The position numbers and the translations under genes are program-made. Below, in pieces: positions 1 through 8,095 of a stretch of 64,000 bases of DNA. The first letter of the stretch is position 1, and every line of letters starts with the position of its first letter. Source of the stretch: Caulobacteraceae bacterium (GTDB lineage Bacteria > Pseudomonadota > Alphaproteobacteria > Caulobacterales > Aquidulcibacteraceae); NCBI GenBank assembly GCA_016703335.1, contig JADJCG010000004.1:62001-126000 (forward strand), read 5' to 3'. The notes under the pieces are model-generated. The model was given only the letters and a program-made list of their open reading frames with translations, searched no databases and was not told the DNA's origin.

Positions 1-372
1 GACGGCTCAGTGTCTACGCCGGCTGTTCGGCGGAGAATGCCGCCAGAGGTCGCGGAAGTGGTGCGCGGGCAGTTGGAGCTGATGGCTTCGAAAGGTCCGA
101 CGGAGGCTGAACTCAACCGCGCCAAGGCGGTTACGCGCTCGTCCATGTTGATGGGACTTGAAGCGCCCAGCGCCCGCGCCGAGGCGCGCGTCAGCCAGCT
201 CTTCCTGCGTGACAAGCTTACGGATTTCGCCGAACTCCGCGCCCGCATGGACGCCGTCACGTGTGAGCAAGTCCAGGCCATCGCCGCCAAAGCGCTGGAA
301 GGTCCGGCCTGCGCCGCTGCGATTGGCCCCAAGGCGGGGCATGGCGCGCTTGAGGCTTTTGGGGCAAAATAG
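1..372 (+). CDS. M16 family zinc peptidase, C-terminal fragment (5' end outside window, one frameshift)
   Basis: This is the C-terminal tail of an insulinase/mitochondrial-processing-peptidase-like (M16) protein. What is visible is the last helical domain, with the family-typical stretch of Glu-Leu-Asn-Arg-Ala-Lys followed by a leucine- and serine-rich helix. The first 14 codons are readable in frame 3 (ending around SAENAA) and the rest in frame 1, so there is a one-base shift near position 45, most simply an extra A. The HxxEH active site, if present, lies outside the window. It stops 7 bases before the next gene. Function from family knowledge only; confident on family, not on substrate. 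Confidence 0.72.
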   Translation, partial: DGSVSTPAVRRRMPPEVAEVVRGQLELMASKGPTEAELNRAKAVTRSSMLMGLEAPSARAEARVSQLFLRDKLTDFAELRARMDAVTCEQVQAIAAKALEGPACAAAIGPKAGHGALEAFGAK

Positions 373-379
373 CTCCGTT

Positions 380-955
380 ATGGTTTTGATGCGGAAGGAC
401 AATGACGGCTTGCGCCGTGTCGACGGGGAGGGCGTGTATCTGCGCGCGCCTGAACTCCGCGATTTCCAGGAATGGGCCGACGTCCGCGAAGCCAGCCGCA
501 ATTTTCTGACGCCGTGGGAGCCGACCTGGGCGCAGGACGAAACCTCGCGTGGCTCGTATCGCTACAAGTTGCGCCGCTATACGGAAGATGCGCGCGATGA
601 CAAAGCGCATGCGCTGTTCGTGTTTCGTGAAAGCGATGACGCGCTTGTCGGAGGCGTGACGCTTTCAAACATTCGCCGCGGCGTCGCGCAGACGGCCTCG
701 CTCGGCTACTGGGCCGGGCAAATGCACACGGGCAACGGCTACATCAGCGCGGCTGTGCGCGCTGTGGTGCGTTACGCGTTTGAGGATTTGGACCTGCACC
801 GTGTTGAAGCTGCGTGTCAGCCGGACAACGTGCCGTCGCGACGTGTGCTGGAAAAGTGCGGCTTCACGCACGAAGGCGTTGCGCGCGCCTATCTCAAGAT
901 CAACGGCGCCTGGCGCGATCACTTGCTGTTTGGGATTATCAACACTGGCGTTTAG
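380..955 (+). CDS. RimJ/RimL-type GNAT N-acetyltransferase
   Basis: A 191-residue GNAT acetyltransferase that would move an acetyl group from acetyl-CoA to a protein N-terminus or small amine. The N-terminal LRAPELRDF strand-helix, the central LGYWAG segment, the acetyl-CoA loop region GNGYISAAVRAVV and the C-terminal NVPSRRVLEKCGF motif match the RimJ branch. The start at 380 is the first ATG after the M16 stop and sits only 7 bases downstream, so the two are probably co-transcribed; a second ATG lies three codons on. In alphaproteobacteria this gene commonly follows an M16 peptidase gene, which supports the assignment. Substrate unknown. Confidence 0.88.
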   Translation: MVLMRKDNDGLRRVDGEGVYLRAPELRDFQEWADVREASRNFLTPWEPTWAQDETSRGSYRYKLRRYTEDARDDKAHALFVFRESDDALVGGVTLSNIRRGVAQTASLGYWAGQMHTGNGYISAAVRAVVRYAFEDLDLHRVEAACQPDNVPSRRVLEKCGFTHEGVARAYLKINGAWRDHLLFGIINTGV

Positions 956-960
956 TCCGA

Positions 961-1059
961 GTCATTCCAGACGCGCGAAGCGCGATCTGGAATCCAGGAT
1001 AAGCGCTCAGAGCTGCGGGGCTCTGGATTCCAGATCGGCCTTCGGCCGTCTGGAATGAC
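961..1059. repeat. REP-like double palindrome between convergent genes
   Basis: A 99-base element that opens with GTCATTCCAGACG and closes with its exact reverse complement CGTCTGGAATGAC. Each half also contains its own internal hairpin built from CTGGAATCCAG-type repeats and GC-rich loops (GCGCGAAGCGCG and GGCCTTCGGCC). It fills the gap between the convergent acetyltransferase and nadC genes. Such elements are often dispersed in many copies in alphaproteobacterial genomes and can act as terminators or as IS targets. I see only this copy in the window. Confidence 0.75.
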
Positions 1060-1060
1060 T

Positions 1061-1906
1061 TTACAGAGCGTCGAGACCCACATCCAACGAGCGCGCCGAG
1101 TGCGTCAGTGCGCCAACGCTGATCACGTCGACGCCGGTTTCCGCCACAGCCGCCACATTCTCAATCGTGATCCCGCCAGACGCTTCCAGCAGCGTCGAGC
1201 CATTCGCCATCTTCACCGCCGTTCGCATGTCGGCTTGCGAAAAGTTGTCGAGCAGGATCGCGCTCGGCCCATACGGCAGCGCTTCGCGGAGTTGTTCTAG
1301 CGTATCGACTTCAATCTCGATGCACATGAGGTGCGGCGCCGCATCGCGCGCGCGTTCGAGCGCAATGCCAACGCCGCCGGCAGCCGCGATGTGATTGTCC
1401 TTGATCAGCATCGCGTCATCCAAGCCGTAGCGATGTGCGCCGCCGCCACCGAGACGCACGGCACGCTTTTCAAGCGCGCGCATGCCGGGCGTGGTCTTGC
1501 GTGTGGAGGCGACGATGGCGTTGGAGCCTTCGACGGCGTCGACATAGACGCTGGTCAAAGTCGCGATGCCGCTAAGGCGACCGATGAAGTTCAGCATTGT
1601 GCGTTCGGCCATCAGCATCGAGCGCGCGGCGCCTTCGATCTCCATGATCGTGTCGCCGGTTTTTACGCGGGCGCCGTCGGGGGCGCGGATGGTGAAGATC
1701 AAATCTGGATCGATCATTGCACCGGCGAGGATTGCCGCGTCCAAGCCAGCGACAACGCCAGCTTCGCGCGCGCGCAACGCCCAGCGGCCTTGCGTCTCGG
1801 GATCGATCAGCGCGTCGGTGGTGACATCGCCGGCGACGCCGAGATCTTCGGCGAGCGCGAGCTTCACGATCGGCTCGAGCACGACGTCAGGAAGCGGCGG
1901 CAGCAT
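1061..1906 (-). CDS. nadC: Quinolinate phosphoribosyltransferase (nicotinate-nucleotide pyrophosphorylase, carboxylating)
   Basis: Last step of de novo NAD synthesis before the common pathway: quinolinate plus PRPP gives nicotinate mononucleotide, CO2 and pyrophosphate. The 281-residue product has the usual family length. It shows AEDLGVAGDVTT near the N-terminus, RKTTPGMRALEK in the middle, GGGGAHRYGLDDAMLIKDNH with the substrate-binding His, Arg and Lys, and the barrel end EASGGI. The start codon at 1906 lies 20 bases inside the end of nadB, so the two are translationally coupled. No frameshift in this gene. It is the last gene of the nad operon and is followed by the palindromic repeat. 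Confidence 0.97.
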   Translation of the reverse strand: MLPPLPDVVLEPIVKLALAEDLGVAGDVTTDALIDPETQGRWALRAREAGVVAGLDAAILAGAMIDPDLIFTIRAPDGARVKTGDTIMEIEGAARSMLMAERTMLNFIGRLSGIATLTSVYVDAVEGSNAIVASTRKTTPGMRALEKRAVRLGGGGAHRYGLDDAMLIKDNHIAAAGGVGIALERARDAAPHLMCIEIEVDTLEQLREALPYGPSAILLDNFSQADMRTAVKMANGSTLLEASGGITIENVAAVAETGVDVISVGALTHSARSLDVGLDAL

Positions 1907-3358
1907 CGGGCGCACCTGAGACGAACGTGCGTTGCGGTGTCGCGACATCGGGATAATCGCTCCTGAAGTGCGCGCCGCGGCTCTCGTGTCGAGCGAGCGC
2001 GGCGCTGAGTATGAGTTGGCTTGCGACAAGCGCATTGGCTTGGCCATGGCTTTCGCTGAGCGCGTGAACGTGGGCGAGGGCGCGTTTGAGTCCGGCGCCG
2101 TCTCTGACGACGTTCGCGTCCGCTTCCATAAGCCGGCGAAGTTCAGCGCGAGGTCCGTCAGCGAGTGTTGGCGGCGCGGTGGCTGGTTCTGGCGAGAGGG
2201 GAAGTTGCTGATCGTCATCGCGCAGTCTGGCCGCGATTCGGTGTGCGAAGACCACGGCTTCGAGCAACGAGTTGGAGGCCAGGCGATTGGCGCCATGCGC
2301 GCCGGTTGAGGCGCATTCGCCGACGGCCCAGAGGCCATCGACGCTTGAGCGGCCCCAAATATCGGTCGCGACGCCGCCCATATGATAGTGCGCCGCCGGT
2401 GCGATCGGGATTGGCGCGATGCGCGGGTCGAGGCCGGCGCTCATGCAGGCTGCGAAAACTGTGGGGAAGTGGGCGGGGAACTTCGACCCTACCGCCTCGC
2501 GCGCATCGAGGAATGCGCCGCGCCCAGCTTGGCGTTCAAGGTGGATGGCGCGCGCGACGACATCGCGCGGTGCGAGGTCTGCGACGAAGGACTTGCCTTT
2601 GCCGTTGACCACGTGCGCGCCTTCGCCGCGTAACGCTTCTGTCGCGAGTGGCGCGGGATCGCGGCCGATGTCGATTGCGGTTGGATGGAATTGCACGAAT
2701 TCGGGATCGGCGATGAGTGCGCCGACGCGTGCGGCCATCGCAAAGCCTTGGCCTTGCGCTTCGGTTGGATTTGTGGTGACAGCGAAAAGCCCGCCTGCGC
2801 CGCCCGTCGCGAGGATGACTTCGCTGCCAAGGAAGGTTTCGTCGCCGTCGCAAAGGACACCGCACACGCGCCCGTTGGCGTCGCGCAGCAGCGCGCGGCG
2901 CGTTTGCGTTCGACGATGTCGATGTGCGGCGCGGCGCGTGCGGCGGCGATCAGCGCGTCCATGATAGCTTTGCCAGCGAGGTCGCCGGAGACGCGCACGA
3001 CGCGTGGACGCGAGTGCGCGGCCTCTAGACTCTGCGCGAGCGCGCCGTCAGGTGTGCGATCGAAGGGCACGCCAAGCGCGATGAGATCGCGGACGCGGTC
3101 GGGGCCTTCGCGCGCGATGAGAGGCGATTGCGGGATCAACCAAGCCCGCGCCGGCCGCGACCGTATCTTCCGCGTGCAGCTTCGGATCATCGCCCGGCGC
3201 CAGCGCCGCCGCGAACCCGCCTTGCGCCCAGGCGGACGAAGACGCCAGCCCAGCGGCGCCTGGCTCAACACCACGCAGCGCCGCGGCGCGAGCTTCAGCG
3301 CGAGGAAGAGGCCGGCAAGTCCGGCGCCGACAATAAGAATTTCGCCGCGCGCGCTCAT
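1887..3358 (-). CDS. nadB: L-aspartate oxidase (three apparent frameshifts)
   Basis: FAD-dependent oxidation of L-aspartate to iminoaspartate, the substrate NadA uses for quinolinate. The N-terminus has the dinucleotide-binding motif VGAGLAGLFLAL. Reading continues only by changing frame near 3250 (into SSAWAQGGFAAALAPGDD), near 3120 (into PLIAREGPDRVRD) and near 2890 (into LLRDANGRVCGVL). After that the protein is intact through ATGGAGGLF, the catalytic FHPTA segment, GGVATDIWGRSS, GECASTGAHGANRLASNSLLEA and the helical C-terminus. Total length of about 490 codons is normal. All breaks sit next to short G/C runs and the flanking sequence is well conserved, so I think these are sequence errors in a functional gene. 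Confidence 0.93.
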
Positions 3359-3374
3359 GCGAGCGCGCTCGCGT

Positions 3375-3806
3375 CTAGCGCATGCGCGAGAAGGTCACTT
3401 GCGGCGAGGTTTGCGAGCGCTGCACGCCGACGAGCTGATCCGTCTCGCCCGCTTGCAGAACGAACGTATCCGGCTCGTAGCCTTCCAGCGGTTCGGCCAT
3501 TTGGCAGGTGATCGTGAACTGGCCCTCGTCGTTGGCTCCTGTGCAGTTCTGGCGCGCCGTGAGGAATGCGCCTTGACCGGTGTCGCGGTTGACCAAACGC
3601 TCGTTGGCGATCAGGCGCACTGCATAGCGGTTCGGCGCTTCGCGTGTGATCACCGCCGCGCCGCTCATGATGCCGCCGACTTGCTCGTTGCCGTAGGACG
3701 CGGTTTGAAATGTCCACGTGCCCTCGAACGCATCGCTCGATTGCGCGTGCGCGACCGGCGCCGAGCACGCAGCCAAAGTCACCGCCGCGATCAAAAATCC
3801 ACGCAT
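3375..3806 (-). CDS. Small exported protein encoded inside the nad operon, function unknown
   Basis: A 143-residue protein lying 16 bases upstream of nadB and 67 bases downstream of nadA, same strand. The N-terminus is a signal peptide: short basic start, hydrophobic core, then either a lipobox (LAAC, Cys14) or a signal peptidase I site (AHA before Gln). The mature part is mostly beta-like, with two cysteines in CTGANDEGQFTITC that could form a disulfide. I do not recognise a family. The position suggests co-transcription with NAD genes, but no function follows from the sequence. Confidence 0.8.
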   Translation of the reverse strand: MRGFLIAAVTLAACSAPVAHAQSSDAFEGTWTFQTASYGNEQVGGIMSGAAVITREAPNRYAVRLIANERLVNRDTGQGAFLTARQNCTGANDEGQFTITCQMAEPLEGYEPDTFVLQAGETDQLVGVQRSQTSPQVTFSRMR

Positions 3807-3873
3807 AGTCAGCTCCTGTTTCGAGGAGCGTGTTGGGCGGCGAAAGGGGCGGCAATTTGGCGGTTCGCGCGGG

Positions 3874-5034
3874 TTAGACGAGTTCTACCGCAACAGGCGC
3901 GCGGCCCGTCGCAAAAGCGCGCGGCTTTTCCTTCGGCAGGTCGAGCATGCGCTGGATGGCGAGCTTGGCGCGCGCGCGGACGTCCTCGGGGATCGTCACT
4001 TCGTGCTTCATGTTCGCCAGCGCGTCGTAGATGCCTTCGAGCGTGATGCGCTTCATGTGCGGGCACAGATTGCAGGGGCGGACGAAGTCGACGTCGGGCG
4101 CCGCTTGCGCGACGTTGTCGCTCATCGAGCATTCGGTCAGCAGCACGACTTTGCGCGGCTGCTTTTCGACGACGTAGTCTTGCAGCGCAGCCGTTGAGCC
4201 GGCGAAATCCGCAGCGGCCATAACTTCAGGCGGGCATTCGGGGTGCGCGAGCACGATGACGCCGGGGTGCGCTTGGCGAAGTTCGGCGATGTCTTCGACC
4301 GTGAAGCGCTCGTGCACTTCGCAGCGGCCATGCCAGGCAATGATGTGTATGCCGGTTTGTGCCGCGACGTTCTTGGCCAGATATTCGTCCGGCAGCAGGA
4401 TCACGCGATCCACGTCCCATTCGCGCGCGGCCCATTCGACCACGGCGGCGGCGTTTGACGATGTGCAGCAAATGTCGCTTTCGGCTTTCACGTCAGCCGA
4501 AGTGTTTACGTAGGTGACGACAGGCACGCCGGGATAGCGTTGCTTGATCAAGCGCACGTCGGCGCCGGTGATCGAAGCGGCGAGCGAGCAGCCTGCGCGC
4601 GTGTCGGGGATCAGCACCTTCTTTTCAGGCGCGAGGATCTTCGAGGTCTCGGCCATGAAGTGCACGCCGGCTTGGACGATCACTTGCGCGTCAGTCTCTG
4701 CCGCTTCGCGCGCCAATTGGAGCGAGTCGCCTTTGAAATCGCCGACGCAGTGGAAAATCTCCGAGGTCATGTAATTGTGCGCGAGGATGACGGCGTTCTT
4801 GGCGCGCTTCATCTTGTTGATGGCGCTGATCAGCGGCGCGTAAGCGGGCCACTCCACCGCAGGGATGACGTGCTTCACGCGCTCGTAGAGCGGGGCGGTC
4901 TCAGCCGCGACTTCCGGTGTGTAGGCAAGGCCCCGGCGCTGGGCGGCGTCCAGCGCCCCCCATGTGCCGTGGACGGCGCGCGGGTCGCAGCTGCCTTCGC
5001 CGGCGGTGAGGGGTAGGTCGATAATCCGGGCCAT
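3874..5034 (-). CDS. nadA: Quinolinate synthase
   Basis: A [4Fe-4S] enzyme that condenses iminoaspartate with dihydroxyacetone phosphate to quinolinate. At 386 residues it is the long type, with an extra N-terminal 60 residues. Visible are AHNYMTSEIF with substrate-binding His and Tyr, GDSLQLAREAA, the first cluster Cys in TRAGCSLA, VTYVNTSADVKAESD, HGRCEVHERF, AHPECPPEV with the second cluster Cys, and PCNLCPHMKRITLE with the last. It is the first gene of the operon. Its leader carries two matching palindromic operators, listed separately. A purine-rich AGGAGG lies about 6 bases before the ATG at 5034. Confidence 0.97.
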   Translation of the reverse strand: MARIIDLPLTAGEGSCDPRAVHGTWGALDAAQRRGLAYTPEVAAETAPLYERVKHVIPAVEWPAYAPLISAINKMKRAKNAVILAHNYMTSEIFHCVGDFKGDSLQLAREAAETDAQVIVQAGVHFMAETSKILAPEKKVLIPDTRAGCSLAASITGADVRLIKQRYPGVPVVTYVNTSADVKAESDICCTSSNAAAVVEWAAREWDVDRVILLPDEYLAKNVAAQTGIHIIAWHGRCEVHERFTVEDIAELRQAHPGVIVLAHPECPPEVMAAADFAGSTAALQDYVVEKQPRKVVLLTECSMSDNVAQAAPDVDFVRPCNLCPHMKRITLEGIYDALANMKHEVTIPEDVRARAKLAIQRMLDLPKEKPRAFATGRAPVAVELV

Positions 5035-5065
5035 GTTTGGCCTCCTGCGCCCGGAATGGGCGACT

Positions 5066-5084
5066 TATGCTCAATTGGAGCATA
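5066..5084. promoter_or_regulatory. Operator 1 upstream of nadA (probable NadQ site)
   Basis: A perfect 7-5-7 inverted repeat, TATGCTC-AATTG-GAGCATA. On the nadA strand it overlaps an AT-rich TATATA that is the best -10 candidate, 30 to 50 bases before the nadA start, so occupancy would block transcription. Its design is repeated 62 bases away. Assignment to NadQ is inference: a NadQ-type regulator lies in this window and NadQ is known to repress nadABC in some proteobacteria. Confidence 0.72.
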
Positions 5085-5101
5085 TATAGGGTGTGAAAAC
5101 T

Positions 5102-5121
5102 GGCCGAGAAGTACCTCGGCC
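5102..5121. promoter_or_regulatory. Third dyad between the two nadA operators
   Basis: A perfect inverted repeat GGCCGAG-N6-CTCGGCC lying exactly between operators 1 and 2, unrelated to them in sequence. It could be another regulator's site, a hairpin in a leader RNA of the divergent mltA gene, or chance in GC-rich DNA. No T-tract follows on either side, so it is not an obvious terminator. Confidence 0.45.
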
Positions 5122-5127
5122 CACCCT

Positions 5128-5146
5128 TATGCTACGAATGAGCATA
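5128..5146. promoter_or_regulatory. Operator 2 upstream of nadA (probable NadQ site)
   Basis: TATGCT-N7-AGCATA, the same 19 bp footprint and outer half-sites as operator 1, with one mismatched pair inside. Centre-to-centre spacing to operator 1 is 62 bases, close to six helical turns, so the two sites face the same side of the helix and could be bound cooperatively. It lies between nadA and the divergent mltA and might influence both. Confidence 0.65.
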
Positions 5147-5281
5147 ACCTCGAGGCGCAAGCTACTCTCAACAAAAGCGTCACGCAAGCAAAAGCCGACC
5201 AGGCGGTCGTTACCGCTGTTCCAGGCTGCGAGCGTCTGCCGAGCGCGATAAAACGCGATGGCTGCTTTGCCGGAGAGATTC

Positions 5282-6480
5282 ATGCGCCATGTGCTGACGT
5301 TGATCGCCGCCGCGTCCGTGTTGTCGGCGTGCGCAAGCACTGGCGGCGAACGCACGAGCACAGGGCCCACCACGACAACGGAAACGCCTGCGGCGGGTTC
5401 GCGCTACAGCCGGCGCGCTTCGAAGACATTCCAGATTGGACGAGTGTCGATCTCGCGCCGGCGCTGACGGCGTTCCGCCGTGCCTGCGAAGGCAGACGTC
5501 AGCGCGATCCGACTGCGTCGCTGCCAGGCAGCGGGCGTTACGGCGGCACGGTCGCGGATTGGCAGCCTGCATGCAACGCCGCGCAGAGCGTTGCGCCAGG
5601 TGGCGAGCGCGCTTTCTTCGAAGCCAACTTCATTCCGCAAATGGTGCGCGGCACAGGCGAAGCGCGGCTGACTGCGTACTACGAGCCGGTCATTGAAGCG
5701 CGACGTGTGCCGGATGCGGTCTATTCCGCGCCGCTCGTGCGTAGGCCGGGCGACATGGTGACTGTGGACGTCGCGGCGTTTGCCGAAGCGTATGACAACG
5801 AAGCACTGCGCGGCGCACCGCGCGCGTTGACGGGACAAATCAACGGCACGCAAGTGCGGCCGTACCCCAAGCGCGACAGCATCAACCCATCGCCGGATCA
5901 AGCGTTCGCGTGGGCGCACCCGGTGGATGTTTACAATTTGCAGATCCAAGGCTCGGGCCGCATCGCGTTTCCTGATGGTACGCAGGAGCGCGCTGCGTTC
6001 GCGGCGCAGAACGGCTATCGCTGGCGGTCGGCGCTTGGTGCGTTGCGCGACAGTGGTCAACTGCAAGGCGGCGCGACGTGGTCGAACTTCCGCACGTGGA
6101 GTGATCGCAACGGCGCAGAGGCCACCCAACACGCGCTGAATGCCGATCCTTCGTATGTGTTCTTTCAAGAAGAGCGCATCGATGATCCGAGCGCAGGGCC
6201 GCGCGGCGCTGCTGGCGTGCCGCTGACGCCGATGGGTTCGATCGCGGTTGATCCGGCGTTCCATCCCTACGGCGCTGTGGTGTTTGTTGACGGCGAATAC
6301 AACAGCCAGCCATTCCGGCATCTGCTCGTGGCGCAAGACACGGGCGGCGCCATTCGCCGTGGCCCGCTGCGCGGCGACGTGTTCTTCGGCTCGGGCTCGG
6401 AAGCTGGCCGCGCCGCCGAGCGCATGAACGCACCCGCGCGCTGGTGGACGCTAACTCCGCGCGGCGCGCCGATCTCGTGA
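5282..6480 (+). CDS. mltA: Membrane-bound lytic murein transglycosylase A (one frameshift)
   Basis: Cleaves peptidoglycan glycan strands to 1,6-anhydromuropeptides in the periplasm. The start at 5282 follows GGAGAG and gives a lipoprotein signal ending LSACAST. The reading frame changes near 5400; from PARFEDIPDW onward the rest is in frame 1. The catalytic region is complete: FIPQMV, LTAYYEPVIEA, YPKRDSINPSPDQAFAW, the DVYNLQIQGSGRI segment, YVFFQE and the 3D domain with YGAVVFVDGEY, VAQDTGGAI and GDVFFGSGSEAG, where the conserved Asp residues sit. About 398 residues in total, a normal length for the family. Divergent from nadA. Confidence 0.93.
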
Positions 6481-6575
6481 AGGCGCGCTGGAAATACGTG
6501 TGCTTTCTCGATAGCTCCGGACACGAAGTTCTTGAAACTTTCGATCCGGAAATCATCCACTCCGCTTACGCCTAG
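6477..6575 (+). CDS. Possible 32-residue protein coupled to mltA
   Basis: A GTG at 6477 overlaps the mltA stop (GTGA) and opens a short frame with sensible composition, including WKYVCFLDSSGHEVLETFD. Overlapping start and stop suggests translational coupling. I do not recognise it; it could also be a C-terminal extension of a downstream domain lost by frameshift. Low confidence because of size. Confidence 0.33.
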   Translation: MKARWKYVCFLDSSGHEVLETFDPEIIHSAYA

Positions 6576-6811
6576 AGCGAAGGCATTCCGCGCGATCGCT
6601 AGATTTCAGCGGGTTTTGCGACGGCGCATGGCGAATGCTACGGCCATTCGACATCGCTCGGCATCTCCGCGCGGCCACACGCGGACACCGCGCTTCTGCG
6701 TGCACGCATCGGGTAGCTGCACAGAGCGGTTTTTCGGCTATGCTCGTTCAGCTAGCATTCAGGTGCAGCTGCAAGGGTGGCGCGGGGGCGCGCGGGTCAA
6801 TGGGCGGAGCC

Positions 6812-7636
6812 ATGCGACAGATCGCTTTTAGTTTGGCGGCAGTCTTTGCTTTGGCTGGCTGCGCTACGTCAAACACGCCATATCCGCGCCCGGTGACGAC
6901 GACGATCGCGCCGGCGCTCTCGAACGTGCCGAATATTTACACGAGTGCGCCACGCGCGCCGCTGCACAGCGAACTCTTCGCGTGCAACAGCTACGGCTCG
7001 AACCTCGGCCTCATCGGCAGTCGCGGCGAAGAGACCAACTACACACCGTACATCGATACGCCAGCTGGGCCGCTATTGCGCAATCCGACAGAGATTGCGT
7101 GCCTCTCGTCAGGCTTTGGTTACCGAAACATCGGTGGCAGCGGACGCCAGCATAGCGGCGCTGATCTGGCCAACCACGATGGTGGTTGGATCTACGCGGC
7201 CGCCGATGGCTGGATCGTCAGCGCCGATTATCGCAGCGGCTACGGCAATTACATCGAGATCGATCACGGTCACGGCGTGCGCACGCGCTACGGACACATG
7301 GCGGAGTTTGATTCAAACTTGCGCTCGGGCGTCCGCGTCACGGCGGGCGAAGCCATTGGTCGCATGGGCATGACCGGCAACGCGACCGGCGTGCATCTGC
7401 ACTATGAAGTGGTTGTCGATGGCTTGCTCGTCGATCCGATCAATTACGGTGCACCGCAGCCCTTCGTGACGACTCCGGTGACGCAGACGTATCAAGCGCC
7501 AATTCCGATCGCGCCGCCGCCGGTAATTGCGCCGGTGACCCCCATTGCTGCGCCAATCGATGCGGCGCCGGTTGAGGCGCCGCTGCAAAGCTATCCCGAT
7601 CCGGTTCACCTGACGCGCCCCGACGGGCAGCGCTAA
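6812..7636 (+). CDS. M23 family metallopeptidase lipoprotein (LytM-like)
   Basis: A 274-residue exported zinc endopeptidase-type protein acting on peptidoglycan cross-bridges, or an activator of amidases if inactive. The start at 6812 follows GGCGGAG and gives a lipoprotein signal ending LAGCATS. The LytM domain spans about residues 95 to 215: HSGAD gives the first zinc His and Asp (about residue 113), YGHMAEF and HLHYE (about residue 195) give the remaining ligands, so catalysis is likely. A proline-rich tail of about 55 residues follows. It lies downstream of mltA on the same strand, so two cell-wall hydrolases are neighbours, though a 236-base gap without clear signals separates them. Confidence 0.92.
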   Translation: MRQIAFSLAAVFALAGCATSNTPYPRPVTTTIAPALSNVPNIYTSAPRAPLHSELFACNSYGSNLGLIGSRGEETNYTPYIDTPAGPLLRNPTEIACLSSGFGYRNIGGSGRQHSGADLANHDGGWIYAAADGWIVSADYRSGYGNYIEIDHGHGVRTRYGHMAEFDSNLRSGVRVTAGEAIGRMGMTGNATGVHLHYEVVVDGLLVDPINYGAPQPFVTTPVTQTYQAPIPIAPPPVIAPVTPIAAPIDAAPVEAPLQSYPDPVHLTRPDGQR

Positions 7637-7639
7637 GGC

Positions 7640-8082
7640 TCACGGCACGCGCGTCGATTGCCCATAGACGACGCGCCATTGGCCGTCGCGAAGCGCCCAC
7701 ACGTCAATGTAGCGGAGCGTGACGCCTGAGGTTGGCCCTCTTGCATCCATGAGAGGATCACGGTGCCGCCGAGGGCTGCACCATCTGTCCAGACGCGCTC
7801 GATCGGCTCGGTGACTGTGACGGGCGAAGGATCGAAGCCGTCGGCGGTCCAGAAGGCGATCAGCTCGGTTTTGTTTTGCGGTGCGCCATCGCTGCCGATG
7901 AGCACGTAATCGTCTGCGATCAGGCGCGAGAGCGTTTCGCCATCACCGGCGATCTGCGCCTCTTCGTATTCATGCGCGGCGGTCTCCAGCGCCGCAGGCA
8001 CGCCGGCAGGTGCGGCTTGCGGCGCTGGCGCGTTGCAAGCGGCCAGCAACAGCACAGAGAAAAGCGCCGCAAAGATCCGCAT
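7640..8082 (-). CDS. NTF2-like (DUF4440/SnoaL fold) lipoprotein (one frameshift)
   Basis: A small cone-fold protein of the nuclear transport factor 2 superfamily, often of unknown or ketosteroid-isomerase-like activity. The signal ends LLLAAC, giving a lipoprotein. The body shows EYEEAQIAGD, LIADDYVLIGSDG and an alternating strand pattern. A shift near 7725 is needed: the continuation reads GVTLRYIDVWALRDGQWRVV and ends at 7640, which is the textbook end of this fold. Converges with the M23 gene with only 3 bases between stops. Function unknown. Confidence 0.78.
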
Positions 8083-8095
8083 GTTGCCTCCGCCC

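Noticed and set aside
6739..6758. TATGCTC half-site upstream of the M23 gene, possibly a third NadQ operator
   Set aside because: The second half-site is at the wrong spacing (TATGCT then AGCAT with 9 bases between), so it does not match the 19 bp design.
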